The position numbers were made by a program, and so were the translations under genes. The notes beneath the pieces were generated by a model. That model ran no database searches and was not told the DNA's origin. It saw only the letters and a list, made by a program, of their open reading frames with translations. Shown in pieces: positions 48,908 through 58,423 of a stretch of 64,000 bases of DNA; position 1 is the first letter of the stretch, and each line of letters begins with the position of its first letter. Source of the stretch: Betaproteobacteria bacterium (GTDB lineage Bacteria > Pseudomonadota > Gammaproteobacteria > Burkholderiales > SG8-39); the NCBI GenBank assembly GCA_016195915.1, contig JACPYS010000049.1:1-64000 (forward strand). Reading direction: 5' to 3'.

Positions 48908-48944
48908 TTTGACGCCGGGTCGGGGAGTGTTCACAGTGCAGGTT
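48908..48944 (+). promoter_or_regulatory. Shared 37-bp upstream element, copy 1
   Basis: The element starts TTTGACG, continues CGGGTCGG, and includes TGTTCACAGTG. A copy with five or six differences lies at 62507-62543 upstream of another MmgE/PrpD gene. TTGACG could serve as a -35 box. Both copies end 20-25 bp before the start codon, which suits a promoter or operator. Confidence 0.55.
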
Positions 48945-48962
48945 AGGCGCCAACCTGCGCTC

Positions 48963-50420
48963 ATGAACATCACCGATCCTCTCGCGCACCACGCACTCGC
49001 GCTCGTCGATCGCCCGGCGATCGTGCACGGAGGGCGCGTGGTGCTATACCGCGACCTCGATGCCCTGGTGCGCCACTCGGCCTCGCACCTTTATTCCGTG
49101 GGTCTCGCGCCTGGGGATGTGGCGGGCGTCGCAATGCGCGACGGTATCGAGCATGTCGTGATGTTGTGCGCCCTGGCGCGAGCCGGCATCGTGATTCTCC
49201 CGCTCGACTGGCGCTGGACGGTGGCGGAGCAGCAGAGCGTCGCTGCTCACTTCGGCGCGAAGCTGCTGCTGGCGGAGCCGGGCGCCCAGCACCCGCATCA
49301 GCCGCCTTGCGTGGCGATCGACGATGCGTGGCACGATAACGTGCGCCGCGCGGATGCCGGGTGCGAATTTCCGGCAGGCGACCTGCCGCTGCTCATGTCG
49401 CTGTCCTCGGGCACGACGGGGCGGCCGAAAGGCCCGCGCATCAGGCACAGCCAGTTCCTCGCGCGTTTCCGAGTGATGTGGGTCAATCTCGGTTTCAACA
49501 GCCAGGACCGGTTCCTGTCTGCCACGCCTCTGTATTACGGCGGCGGGCGCACGTTCGCGCTGCTGATGCTGCACTCTGGCGGAACCGTGTTCATGTTTCC
49601 CCCGCCTTGCGAGCCGGAGCAGTTGTGCGAGGCGGTCGCGCGGCACCGCATCAGCGCGCTGTTCCTCGTGCCCACGCTGCTGCGAAGGCTGCTCGCACTG
49701 CCCGACCAGTCCCTCGCGCCCCTGCGTTCGCTGCGGCTGCTGGTCTCCTCCGGTTCCGCGCTGCATCCGGACGAGCGCCGGATCATCCGCACGCGCATAT
49801 GCCCCGGCTTCATCGAGTATTACAGTTCGACCGAGGGCGGCGGGGTCAGCTACCTCACCGCAGAGGACCCCGATCGATTCGGCGAATCGGTGGGCCGCCC
49901 GGTATTTGGGGTCGACGTGCAATGCGTGGATGAGAACCATCTTCCGGTTTCGGCGGGCCAGGTCGGCCGCGTGCGGTATCGCGGCCCCGCGGTGGCGGAC
50001 GGCTTCTGGAACGACGCCGAAGCGAGCAGGGAAGCCTTTCGCGACGGCTGGTTCTACCCGGGAGACCTCGGCACGCTCGACAATCACGGCTACCTGTACC
50101 TCAAGGGCCGTGCCAAGGATATGATCATTCGCGGCGGCATCAACATCTACCCGGCCGAAGTCGAAGCCGTGCTGCAGGGCCACGCCTCGGTCGCCGACAG
50201 CGCCGTGGTAGCCTGGCCGTCGCGCGAGTTCAACGAAGAGGTCGCCGCCTTTGTGATACTCGGAGCTGCGGTCACGCCCGCCGAGCTGCGCCAGCTGTGC
50301 CGCGAGCGGCTCGCGCCCTACAAGGTGCCGCGCGAGGTGTTCATAGTTGACGACTTTCCCCGCAATGCGCTCGGCAAGGTGATCAAGACGGATTTGAGCG
50401 CCAAACTTCCTCCTCTCTGA
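48963..50420 (+). CDS. Acyl-CoA synthetase/AMP-binding ligase
   Basis: A 485-residue cytoplasmic member of the adenylate-forming family. Motifs in order: MSLSSGTTGRPKG (A3), EYYSSTEGG (A5), GWFYPGDLG (A7), KGRAKDMIIRGGINIYPAEVE shortened here to RAKDMIIRGGINI (A8), and NALGKVIKTDL with the catalytic lysine (A10). It activates a carboxylic acid to its CoA thioester. It is the first gene of a five-gene coupled operon, so the acid is probably the one bound by the Bug receptor. The ATG at 48963 starts the conserved domain. Confidence 0.9.
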   Translation: MNITDPLAHHALALVDRPAIVHGGRVVLYRDLDALVRHSASHLYSVGLAPGDVAGVAMRDGIEHVVMLCALARAGIVILPLDWRWTVAEQQSVAAHFGAKLLLAEPGAQHPHQPPCVAIDDAWHDNVRRADAGCEFPAGDLPLLMSLSSGTTGRPKGPRIRHSQFLARFRVMWVNLGFNSQDRFLSATPLYYGGGRTFALLMLHSGGTVFMFPPPCEPEQLCEAVARHRISALFLVPTLLRRLLALPDQSLAPLRSLRLLVSSGSALHPDERRIIRTRICPGFIEYYSSTEGGGVSYLTAEDPDRFGESVGRPVFGVDVQCVDENHLPVSAGQVGRVRYRGPAVADGFWNDAEASREAFRDGWFYPGDLGTLDNHGYLYLKGRAKDMIIRGGINIYPAEVEAVLQGHASVADSAVVAWPSREFNEEVAAFVILGAAVTPAELRQLCRERLAPYKVPREVFIVDDFPRNALGKVIKTDLSAKLPPL

Positions 50421-50438
50421 ATCCACTGAGTACAAACC

Positions 50439-51401
50439 ATGCGAATCAAGATCATTTTCTGCGCCGTCTTTTTCCCGCTGTTTTCATCCGTGGCGATGGG
50501 GCAGGCCTATCCGGCCAAGCCGATCCGGCTGATCAGTCCCTGGGCGCCCGGCGGGCCGGCGGAGGCGCTCGCGCGCACCGTGACCATGAAGATGTCCGAG
50601 GCGCTCGGCCAGCCGATCATCATCGAGAGCAAAGGCGGCGCGAACGGCACCATTGGCACGGCCTTCGTCGCGAAGGCGGCGCCCGATGGCTACACCCTCC
50701 TGCTCTCGCACCTCGGGCCCACTGCAATATCCCCGGCCCTGCAGAAGGACATGCCCTACGATTCCATCAAGGACTTCGAGCCGATCTCTCAGGTCGTCTC
50801 CGGCCCGACGCTGCTTGTCGTGCGAAACGATCTGCCGGTCAAGAGTGTCGCCGAACTGCTCGCGCATGCGAAGGCGAACCCCGGCAAACTGAGCTATGGC
50901 TCGGTGGGGATCGGAAGCACCACCCACCTGGCCGGCGAGATGCTGAACATGACCGCCGGCATCGATACCCTGCATGTGCCCTACAAGGGCTCGACGCCGA
51001 TCCTGGTGGATCTGATGGGCGGACGGATCGCGTTCGCGTTCATCGGCATTTCGGGTTCGTTGCAGCAGGCGCGTGCCGGGCAGATTCGGGCGATCGCGAT
51101 CAGCACGCTGCAGCGCTCGGCGAGCGCTCCGGACATCCCGGCGGTCGCCGAGACGCTGCCCGGCTTCGAGCTCAACTCCTGGTACGGAATGATGGCGCCT
51201 GCAGGCACGCCGAAAGCGATCGTCACCCGCCTGAACCAGGAACTCGGCAAGGCCCTGCGCTTGGCCGACGTGATCGAATGGATGAAGCAGAACGGCCTGG
51301 ACCCGCGCGGCACCACACCCGAGGAGCACGGCGCCTATATCCGGTCCGAGATTGCGAAGTGGGCGAAGATCGTCAGGGATGCAAAGGTCACGGTCAACTG
51401 A
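50439..51401 (+). CDS. Bug/TctC-family receptor
   Basis: A 320-residue periplasmic binding protein with a signal peptide ending VAMGQ. Signature segments are YPAKPIRLISPWAPGGPA, IIIESKGGANGTIG and KAAPDGYTLL. It is the second gene of the CoA-ligase operon and the probable capture protein for its substrate. No TctAB genes are in the window. Confidence 0.92.
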   Translation: MRIKIIFCAVFFPLFSSVAMGQAYPAKPIRLISPWAPGGPAEALARTVTMKMSEALGQPIIIESKGGANGTIGTAFVAKAAPDGYTLLLSHLGPTAISPALQKDMPYDSIKDFEPISQVVSGPTLLVVRNDLPVKSVAELLAHAKANPGKLSYGSVGIGSTTHLAGEMLNMTAGIDTLHVPYKGSTPILVDLMGGRIAFAFIGISGSLQQARAGQIRAIAISTLQRSASAPDIPAVAETLPGFELNSWYGMMAPAGTPKAIVTRLNQELGKALRLADVIEWMKQNGLDPRGTTPEEHGAYIRSEIAKWAKIVRDAKVTVN

Positions 51402-51402
51402 A

Positions 51403-52752
51403 ATGCACGCTGGACTCGCCGGCCGCATCGCCGAGTTCGCCTGCCGTTTCCAGTGGCGTGACCTTTCGCGTCCGAGACAACGCAAGGCACGATGGTTTCT
51501 CGCGGATTTTCTCGCCACCACTCTCGCAGGAAGCACGCTGCCCGAGGCTGCAAGCGGCTACGTGCTCGCGCAGCCCGGCAGCGTGACGCTGCCGGGCGAC
51601 ACGCGAGGTCTGTCCCCGGAGTCGGCGGCCGTCGCGATGGGTTGCGTGGGTGCGCTGCTGCAGATTCACGACGGCTTCGGCGGCGGCGGCAACCATCCTT
51701 CGAGCGCGATCATCGCGGCACTCTGGGCCGCGCACGGCGATCGGCCGCTGCGCGAATTGCTCGTACCGGCCGCGATCGGTTACGAGGTCGCGAACCGCGT
51801 TGCAAGCTGCACGCATCCGGCGATGACGCTCGCCGGCGCGGCGCCAACGTCCATCACCGGCGCCATTGGGGCGGCCGCAGCGCTCGGCCGGCTGCGGGGA
51901 CTGGCGAGCGAGCAACTCGCCGATGCGATCTCCATCGCCGGCTTCACGGCACCCGTCGCGGCGCTGCGCGGGCTGACCGAGCATGGTTCGGTCGTGCCGC
52001 TGCACGGCGGGCTTGCGGCACGATGCGCAATCGAGGCAGTGCGCCTTGCGCAAGCCGGGCTTGCGGCGGGAGGGCATCTGCTCGAAGGAGGCAGGGACCC
52101 CGGCCTGATCCAGTTCCTGCGCGGCGATCCGCATGCGCTCGCACCGGAAACCTGGCGCGGGGAGATGCTCGACGGCGTGTACTTCAAGCCGCTGCCGGCG
52201 TGCCGGCACGCGCAGCCCGCCGTGGAGGCCGCCCTCGCGATCCTGCGCGATGGACCACTGGATTTTCGTTTGATCAGGGAAATCCGGATAACGACCTACC
52301 CCGTGGCGTTGATGTTCGGGGATCCGCCGCGCGCCGCGCATGAACTCTACGACCGCCTGATGAGCATGCCCTGGGCAATCGCGAGTTGCCTGGTACACGG
52401 AGGATTTGGATTCGACAATGTAACCGCACCTGCACGCGATGCGCGAATCGAGGCACTGTATGCAGTGATGCGAAGCCGCGTGGACGAGGGCTTTTCTGCC
52501 GATTACCCGGGCCGGCTCTCAACTCGCATCGAAGTCGAGATGAAAAACGGGGAGACCAGAGCGGGCGAGTGCCGCATGGAATACGGCGTGCCTGCGGAGT
52601 CCGGGCCATACTCGCCGCCGGGCACCACCACGCGGCCGCTCGATGAAGAGGGCATGCGCGCCAAGTTTTTCGATCTCGCCTGCCGCCGCATTTCCCGCGC
52701 CGAGGCCGAGACGCTGCTGGACGAGATCTTCGAGCACGAGGATAGACCATGA
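51403..52752 (+). CDS. MmgE/PrpD-family protein
   Basis: A 449-residue cytoplasmic protein. Conserved family regions include FLADFLATTLAGSTLPEA, GALLQIHDGFGGGGNHPSSA, ISIAGFTAPVAALRG and MLDGVYFKPLPACRHAQPA. MmgE/PrpD proteins are dehydratases or isomerases acting on tricarboxylic-type acids (2-methylcitrate, itaconate, aconitate). It starts 1 bp after the Bug stop and overlaps the next gene by four bases. A second family member is at 62567. Confidence 0.88.
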   Translation: MHAGLAGRIAEFACRFQWRDLSRPRQRKARWFLADFLATTLAGSTLPEAASGYVLAQPGSVTLPGDTRGLSPESAAVAMGCVGALLQIHDGFGGGGNHPSSAIIAALWAAHGDRPLRELLVPAAIGYEVANRVASCTHPAMTLAGAAPTSITGAIGAAAALGRLRGLASEQLADAISIAGFTAPVAALRGLTEHGSVVPLHGGLAARCAIEAVRLAQAGLAAGGHLLEGGRDPGLIQFLRGDPHALAPETWRGEMLDGVYFKPLPACRHAQPAVEAALAILRDGPLDFRLIREIRITTYPVALMFGDPPRAAHELYDRLMSMPWAIASCLVHGGFGFDNVTAPARDARIEALYAVMRSRVDEGFSADYPGRLSTRIEVEMKNGETRAGECRMEYGVPAESGPYSPPGTTTRPLDEEGMRAKFFDLACRRISRAEAETLLDEIFEHEDRP

Positions 52753-53615
52753 AGAACAAATACGACATCGCCGCCATCGACATCATCGCGAATCTCTGGA
52801 CGCCGGAATCGAACCGCATCCGGCCGAAGCGCGACGCCTTCTACCACGGCAAGATGAAGGTCGACAAGCAGACGGCGAAGGGTATTACGCATGAGGACAT
52901 GCTGCGCCGCATGGACGCAGCGGGAATCGAACGCGTGTTTCTCGCCGCCACCAAGGTGGGGCGCCTCGGCCATCCGGCCTGTTATCACATTCCCTACGAA
53001 ATGGTCGCCAAGGCGGTGAAGCGCTACCCGGACCGCTTCTACGGCCTCGCGGGCCTCGACCCCTGGGAGGGCATGCAGGGGGTGCGGGCGCTCGAGCATG
53101 CGGTGAAGGACCTCGGTTTCATCGGCGCGCATTTCTATCCGCACTGGTACGAACTCGCGCCCGACCACGCCAAGTGGTATCCGTTTTACGCAAAGTGCTG
53201 CGAACTGGACATCCCGGTGCAGATGCAGGTCGGCCAGTCGATGATCTACGACCCGGACTACCGGCTCAGGAGCGTGGGGCGGCCGATCACGCTCGATGCG
53301 GTCGCCTGCGATTTTCCAGAACTCAAGCTGGTCGGGATACACGTCGGCATTCCCTGGACCGACGAGATGATCGCGATGGCATGGAAGCACAAGAACGTCT
53401 ACATCGGCTGCGATGCGCACAGTCCGAAGTACTGGCCCGAGTCGTTCGTGCGTTACATCGGCAGCTTCGGCCAGGACAAGGTTCTCTTCGGCACCGACTT
53501 CCCGATCCTCGATTTCGAACGCACGCGCGCCGAGATCGAAGCGCTCGGACTCAAGCCGGCGGCGAAAACGAAACTCCTGCGCGATAACGCGATCCGCGTG
53601 TACAAGCTCAAATGA
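52749..53615 (+). CDS. Amidohydrolase_2-family protein
   Basis: A 288-residue TIM-barrel protein. Metal-site candidates are GFIGAHFYPHW near residue 137, LVGIHVGIPWTDEM near 200 and VLFGTDFPILDF near 245. Members are metal-dependent hydrolases or non-oxidative decarboxylases. The classical N-terminal HxH is replaced by IDIIANLW, which suggests a decarboxylase-like or altered site. It is coupled to both neighbours by ATGA overlaps. Confidence 0.85.
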   Translation: MKNKYDIAAIDIIANLWTPESNRIRPKRDAFYHGKMKVDKQTAKGITHEDMLRRMDAAGIERVFLAATKVGRLGHPACYHIPYEMVAKAVKRYPDRFYGLAGLDPWEGMQGVRALEHAVKDLGFIGAHFYPHWYELAPDHAKWYPFYAKCCELDIPVQMQVGQSMIYDPDYRLRSVGRPITLDAVACDFPELKLVGIHVGIPWTDEMIAMAWKHKNVYIGCDAHSPKYWPESFVRYIGSFGQDKVLFGTDFPILDFERTRAEIEALGLKPAAKTKLLRDNAIRVYKLK

Positions 53616-54757
53616 TGCAACTCGAAATCACCCCTGAGCTTGCGGAACTGCGCACTCATCTCCGGCGCTTCACGGCGGAAAAGCTTGAACCACTGGCGCG
53701 CGAGATCGACCGCAGGGGTGAAGTGCCGCAGTCCGCGGTCGATCTGCTGCGCGAGCACGGCTATCTCGGCATGCGTCTTCCCGCCGAATACGGGGGCGGC
53801 GGCTTCGACCTGCCGACCTACTGCCTGGCGCTGGAGGAATTCGCGCGCTCGCATCGCATGTTCACACTGTTGCTCGATGCCACCAGCGGCCTGAATCCGA
53901 TCGCGATCGCGCGCTACGGCAGCGAAGCGCAGAAGAAGAAATACGTCGCCGGCCTCGCCAACGGCACGCTGCGTGCGTCATTCGGCCTCACCGAGCCCGA
54001 AGCCGGCTCGGATTCCCAGGCGATGCGCACGCGCGCCGAACGGCGCGACGGCGGCTGGATGCTGAACGGGCTCAAGCATTACATCAGCGGCGCGCACCAG
54101 GCGGACGTGGTGATGGTGTTGGCGGTCAACGATGCCGCGAAACGCGCACGGGGAGGCATCACGGCGTTTCTGGTGGATCGCGGCACACCGGGCTTCGAGG
54201 TCACGCGCGTCGATACCACCATCGGCTCCGAGGCGATGAAACTCGCCGAACTGAGCATCGAGAACTGCTTCGTGCCGGAAGGCGCCGTACTGGGCGAAGT
54301 CGGGCAGGGCTTTCCGATCGCAATGGAATCGCTCGCGAGCGGCCGGCTTGGCGTGTCCTGCTCGTGCATCGGTGTCGCCGACCGTTTGATCGAGATGTCG
54401 AGCGCCTACGCCAAGGAGCGCAGCACCTTCGGCGCGCCGCTCGCCGAGCGCCAGGCGATCCAGTGGATGATCGCGGATTCGGCCGTGGAGCTGTCGATGG
54501 CGCGCGCCTATACGTACGAGACCTTGCGGCGTGTCGAAGCCGGGGAAGACGTAGGCACGGCGCCGAGCATCTGCAAGCTGTATTGCTCGGAAATGGTTGG
54601 GCGCGTTGCCGATCGCGCAGTGCAGATCCACGGTGGCATGGGCCTGTTGCGCGGCTATCCGGTGGAGCGCTTCTACCGCGACGTGCGGCACTACCGGATC
54701 GGCGAAGGCTCGTCGGAGATCCAGCGCATGCTGATCGCGCGCGAGCTGTTGCGCTGA
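53612..54757 (+). CDS. Acyl-CoA dehydrogenase
   Basis: A 381-residue flavoenzyme. Conserved regions are RASFGLTEPEAGSDSQAMRT (FAD site), GLKHYISGAHQADVVMVL, and the C-terminal HYRIGEGSSEIQRMLIARE, whose glutamate is the catalytic base in most members. It oxidises an acyl-CoA to the enoyl form. As last gene of the operon it would act on the thioester made by the ligase at 48963. The start overlaps the amidohydrolase stop (ATGATG). Confidence 0.92.
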   Translation: MMQLEITPELAELRTHLRRFTAEKLEPLAREIDRRGEVPQSAVDLLREHGYLGMRLPAEYGGGGFDLPTYCLALEEFARSHRMFTLLLDATSGLNPIAIARYGSEAQKKKYVAGLANGTLRASFGLTEPEAGSDSQAMRTRAERRDGGWMLNGLKHYISGAHQADVVMVLAVNDAAKRARGGITAFLVDRGTPGFEVTRVDTTIGSEAMKLAELSIENCFVPEGAVLGEVGQGFPIAMESLASGRLGVSCSCIGVADRLIEMSSAYAKERSTFGAPLAERQAIQWMIADSAVELSMARAYTYETLRRVEAGEDVGTAPSICKLYCSEMVGRVADRAVQIHGGMGLLRGYPVERFYRDVRHYRIGEGSSEIQRMLIARELLR

Positions 54758-54905
54758 ATCCGATAGCCTCATCCCAGCGGCAGGCGCGTTACAAGATGAC
54801 TCAGCTACGCAAAACGTTGAGACGCAACACCATTCGAGAATCTTGACGCACGCTGCGTTGCAACAAGTCCTTGCGCACCCACCTCACCGCAGGCCGACCG
54901 AGCCG

Positions 54906-56093
54906 TCACTTTTGCGCTGTGGCGAGGCCCGCAGGGCCGCCATTGACCTTGATCGCGCCGGTCTTCCTCAACACCCTGCCGTCAAAGCTCAGGATCTCGA
55001 GCTCCTTTTCGATCATGCTCTGCACGACAAGCGTCTTGCCGTCGCGGCTCCACGCCACACCCTGTCCCCAATGGCCGACTTTGGCCTCGGCGGCGAGCGT
55101 GAGCGTCGTCCCGTTGATGCGAAACACTTTGACCGATCCAAAGTCGTTGAAGGCCTGGTGCGACTTCGGCCGCTGCGAGCCGTTCTGGATGGTCACAGCT
55201 GCGTAGGACCCGTCGGGCGAGATGGCTACGCCCTCCGGAATCTGTCCCACGGCGACGGTGTCGACGATTCGCGGCGGCTTCATTTTCAGATCAATGACGT
55301 TGATCGAGTCGGTATCACCCTGCCCCCCACCTTGATTGACGAATACGGCCATGTCACCCTTGGAGCTGATATCGATGGCGTAGGGCCGTATTCCCCCGAC
55401 CATGTATTGCTTGGTGTCTTCAACCTTGCTGCCATCGACCGACAGTACTGATACCTTGTGGTCACCGTCGCGCGTGACCAGCACCGTCTTGCCGTCGGGA
55501 GTGAACGCGGCGTGACTCGGCCCGGACTTGGCGTCGCCGAGTTGAAGCTTTCCGGCGGCCGTGAGCGTCTTGCCTGATATGGTAAAGATCGAGACGCTGC
55601 CCTCGGCACGGTTGGCGACGAGCGCCACTGTGCCGGCGCGATTGATCGATACCCCAGAGGCGCCCAATCCGGCCTCCAGCGTCGCGATCACCGCAGGCGG
55701 CGACGCCTTGAGATCGATCACGGTCAGCCGGTTGTCGGGTGCCGTCTTCTTGGGATCGGCGGGATCGATCTTCACGGGCCCCGCCACCAACGCGAAACTT
55801 TCATCGGGCGCGATCGCCACGTTCTGCGGCGGACCAACCACACTGGATGGCGCATTGACTTCGCCGACGACTCTGGGCGGCGAGACGCCAAGATCGACGA
55901 TTGTGACCGTGTCCGGCGGCGGATTCTGAACGATCTGGTTGACGCCGTTGACGTTGACGACCTTGTTGTCATTGGCCGATACCGCGAGCTGTGCCGCGGC
56001 ATCGAACGACGGGAGCGACAAGGTAACGAGCGCAACCGCAAGCCCGATGGAATACGCCAATCCGCTGACCACCAGACTGAAACATTTCTTCAT
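54906..56093 (-). CDS. Exported YncE-like seven-bladed beta-propeller protein
   Basis: A 395-residue exported protein; the signal ends near SFDAAAQ. Repeats of the YVTN/lactonase type are seen: ISPDGSYAAVTIQN, FTPDGKTVLVTRDGDHKVSV, and RDGKTLVVQSMIEKELEILS. Blade sequences suggest a beta-propeller with a binding or scaffold role in the periplasm. No catalytic residues are clear. It is monocistronic. Confidence 0.85.
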   Translation of the reverse strand: MKKCFSLVVSGLAYSIGLAVALVTLSLPSFDAAAQLAVSANDNKVVNVNGVNQIVQNPPPDTVTIVDLGVSPPRVVGEVNAPSSVVGPPQNVAIAPDESFALVAGPVKIDPADPKKTAPDNRLTVIDLKASPPAVIATLEAGLGASGVSINRAGTVALVANRAEGSVSIFTISGKTLTAAGKLQLGDAKSGPSHAAFTPDGKTVLVTRDGDHKVSVLSVDGSKVEDTKQYMVGGIRPYAIDISSKGDMAVFVNQGGGQGDTDSINVIDLKMKPPRIVDTVAVGQIPEGVAISPDGSYAAVTIQNGSQRPKSHQAFNDFGSVKVFRINGTTLTLAAEAKVGHWGQGVAWSRDGKTLVVQSMIEKELEILSFDGRVLRKTGAIKVNGGPAGLATAQK

Positions 56094-56356
56094 AGCGCCT
56101 CCTGGCTAAGGGTGGAGAGTCAGTAGTGTCGGGTAGAACTTGGGGTTTAGGCAACAACTGCTCGATCAAGCGGGCCGCTTCGTCGGGGTTCACCGCACCG
56201 CCACGCACTCGCCATAACGCTCCGTCTCGCGCGACCAGGCAAGTGCACCGGCCGGGGTACCACGCGCCCGCCTAAGCGAACCTGAAAACAGGGATCGCGT
56301 ACGTTCTTCGACAAGAAAACGTGGTCTGTCCCGGTTTATTGACCGAAGAGAGAACT

Positions 56357-56836
56357 ATGAACAAAATAGACAATATGGATGAAAGCAAGGTATTCACCGC
56401 CACCGCCGCCAAGCAGCGTTTCGGCGAACTTCTCGAGCGCGCGGCGCACGGGCCGGTGGGGATCGTGCGCCACGGGCGCATCGTGGCCTATGTGGTGCCG
56501 CCGGAGGGCGCCGCGCCATCTCAGGTCGCCAACGAGGCCATGCTGCGCGCGCGCGCGCTGCAAGTCGACAAGGACGACGCGCGCAGGCGGGATCACGTGG
56601 AGTTCGCGAAGACGGTGAGCCCGCGCGACCGGACGCGCGCGCGGGGGATCGTGGCGCGCTGGGAAGCGGAGAAGTTGTGCAGCCCCGTCTACATCAAGGC
56701 ATGGCGCGCGCTGCTGGGTCTGCCGCGCGCCGCGTTGCGCGCCAAGCTCGAAGCGCGCGATAACTTCACCCGTGTGCTGCTGGCGAACTCGCCGCTCACG
56801 CCGCTGATTGCCCGGCGCCGGCGCGACGCGGCATGA
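56357..56836 (+). CDS. Phd-type antitoxin-like protein with C-terminal extension
   Basis: A 159-residue protein. Residues 8-50 (VFTATAAKQRFGELLERAAH then IVRHGRIVAYVVPP) match the Phd/YefM fold. The remainder (about 60-159) is a basic helical extension with a GLPRAALRAKLEARDNF segment. Its stop overlaps the start of a nucleotidyltransferase-type gene, suggesting that this protein is the antitoxin of an unusual pair. Confidence 0.75.
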   Translation: MNKIDNMDESKVFTATAAKQRFGELLERAAHGPVGIVRHGRIVAYVVPPEGAAPSQVANEAMLRARALQVDKDDARRRDHVEFAKTVSPRDRTRARGIVARWEAEKLCSPVYIKAWRALLGLPRAALRAKLEARDNFTRVLLANSPLTPLIARRRRDAA

Positions 56837-57346
56837 CGCTCGAGGCGCTCGCGCGGCTGCTGAGCGCGGCGGCACGCGCGACCAGTCACCGGCATTTCGT
56901 GATCGTCGGCAGCTTGAGCGCGATCGGCGCGTCGACCGATCCGCCAGAGCGCATGGTGCAATCGATCGACGTGGACCTGTTCCCGAAGCTCGATCCCGAG
57001 CGGCTGCAGGAGATCAATGCGGAGGTCGGCGAGGGCTCCGATTTCCACTTCGACCACGGTTACTATGCGGATGCCTTGTCGCCGGCGACGCTTTCGCTGC
57101 CCGCACAATGGGAATCGCGCCTCATCCAGATGCCCCTCGCTGGCGGCGTCACGGCGTGGTTCCGCCGCTGCCTCGAAGCTCGTGCGCAGCGCGCAGAACG
57201 ACCTGGAGTGGGTTGCCGCGGGGCTGCAGGCGGGGATTCTTTCGGCCGAGCGCATCGCTGCGCGCCTGCGTTCGATCGTGAACGCACTGGCGGGCGAGGT
57301 TCCCCGGGCGCTGGAAAATCTCGCCGCGCTCGGGAACAAGCGATAG
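56833..57346 (+). pseudogene. Frameshifted nucleotidyltransferase-type (AbiEii/DUF6036-like) gene
   Basis: The first frame encodes HRHFVIVGSLSAIGASTD and VQSIDVDLFPKLD, a nucleotidyltransferase-like site (GS...DVD). After about 57165 the homologous continuation (SKLVRSAQNDLEWVAAGLQ, then LSAERIAARL) is in a different frame. A frameshift or small deletion near 57160-57180 therefore breaks the gene. It overlaps the Phd-like gene by four bases, so the pair was once an operon. Confidence 0.78.
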
Positions 57347-57412
57347 AAATTTTCCGCTGCTCGATCATCTGCGTCGCCTGCAACAGGAAAGTGGGCGGCA
57401 GCTCGATGCCCA

Positions 57413-57460
57413 GCCCGCGCGCCGTTCTGCATTTGGACTCGGATTGATTTTCTATCCCTT
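57413..57460. repeat. Dispersed repeat unit, 3'-half partial copy
   Basis: The block CCGTTCTGCATTTGGACTC followed by GGATTGATTTTC and TATCCCTTGG matches the end of copies 1 and 3. The head of the unit is missing. It directly abuts the truncated substrate-binding gene to its right. Confidence 0.7.
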
Positions 57461-57461
57461 G

Positions 57462-57783
57462 GAGTCGCCTTCATTACGGCGCTCGTCGTGCGCGTACCCG
57501 GGCAGACGATGATATCGGGCTTGAGCGCCACCAGCTGCGCGGCAAGCGCAGGCAGTTTCGCTGCGTCGCCACGCGAGTAGCGTGCCACGTAGATGACATT
57601 CCGGCCCTCGACAATTGCGAGTTCGCCGAGGCGCTTGCGAAAGCTCTGTCGCGATTGATCTCGGGCGCCTTCCACGGCGTCGTCGAGGATCGCGATGCGG
57701 TAGATTCGACTGGCCGGCTGGCCTCGCACGCCGACCGCAAACAGCAGCGCTGGCGCTGCGGGCAGGAATGGACGCCGCTTTAC
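57462..57783 (-). pseudogene. 5' fragment of a PF04392-type substrate-binding gene
   Basis: The minus strand encodes a signal-peptide-like stretch (PALLFAVGVRGQPAS), then RIYRIAILDDAVEGARD and LVALKPDIIVCPGTRT, closely matching the intact protein at 58424-59416. The frame then runs into the dispersed repeat near 57460. The position of the original start codon reads GTA, so even the 5' end is probably silent. Confidence 0.82.
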
Positions 57784-57798
57784 TCGAACGGATCGCGT

Positions 57799-58050
57799 CT
57801 ACCGAGCCGTTTCTGCGAGCTGACGAACGTGCAGCAACTCGTTGGAGGTCAGGGGCTCGATTTGAGATTCGCGCACGGTGACCACCGCCACGGTATTCCC
57901 CACCGCATCAAAAACTTCCAGACTGTAGCCGGGCTCCTGGCCCGGCCTTCCGCCGTGATACTCGACGACGGTAACCACGTCTCCGCTGCGAAGCCGATGC
58001 GCCGGCAGATCTGTCTTCAGTGCGACGCGGCTGAACAATTCGTAGGTCAT
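57799..58050 (-). CDS. DUF4926-family small protein
   Basis: An 83-residue protein starting MTYELFSRVALKTDLPAHRL, followed by GDVVTVVEYHGG and YSLEVFDAVGNTVAVVTV. The small beta-rich layout matches DUF4926. It overlaps the upstream DUF6883-like gene by four bases (ATGA). Such pairs resemble toxin-antitoxin or immunity modules, but this is inferred from size and coupling. Confidence 0.75.
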   Translation of the reverse strand: MTYELFSRVALKTDLPAHRLRSGDVVTVVEYHGGRPGQEPGYSLEVFDAVGNTVAVVTVRESQIEPLTSNELLHVRQLAETAR

Positions 58051-58373
58051 GTCTTGTCCGGATAGAGGGTGATGAATTTTGTCCGGCCGGTTGCGTCCTC
58101 GGCCATCCATATCGTCACGACCTGCAGGTCGCGGCCGTTCGGTCCGGTGAGCACGCCTGCCACAGCGAATTTTGGACCGTATTCGGTATTCTCGATGAGT
58201 TCAGCTTCGAGCGGCATCAACTGCTCCCGGATGTCTTCCATCAGCCTGACGGCATTTTCCGCAGTGTAACCCACTTGCGCGAGATAGGCCGACTTGTCAT
58301 CCTCCGGCCGCCATCGAAGCAGGTATTCGGTAAGCTTCTCCTGAGCGATGAGCAAGTCACGTGGCAGCCGCAT
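58047..58373 (-). CDS. DUF6883-family small protein
   Basis: A 108-residue protein. Segments LTEYLLRWRPEDDKSAYLAQ, EYGPKFAVAGVLTGPNG and LQVVTIWMAEDATGRTKFIT fit the DUF6883 pattern, often seen at the C-terminus of polymorphic toxins. It is coupled to the DUF4926-like gene, suggesting a toxin-antitoxin-like pair. No catalytic residues are known to me. Confidence 0.72.
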   Translation of the reverse strand: MRLPRDLLIAQEKLTEYLLRWRPEDDKSAYLAQVGYTAENAVRLMEDIREQLMPLEAELIENTEYGPKFAVAGVLTGPNGRDLQVVTIWMAEDATGRTKFITLYPDKT

Positions 58374-58423
58374 CGTTGAATCTCAGGCGCCCGATCCGGT
58401 CATTGCCATGGCAGCCCGTGTGC

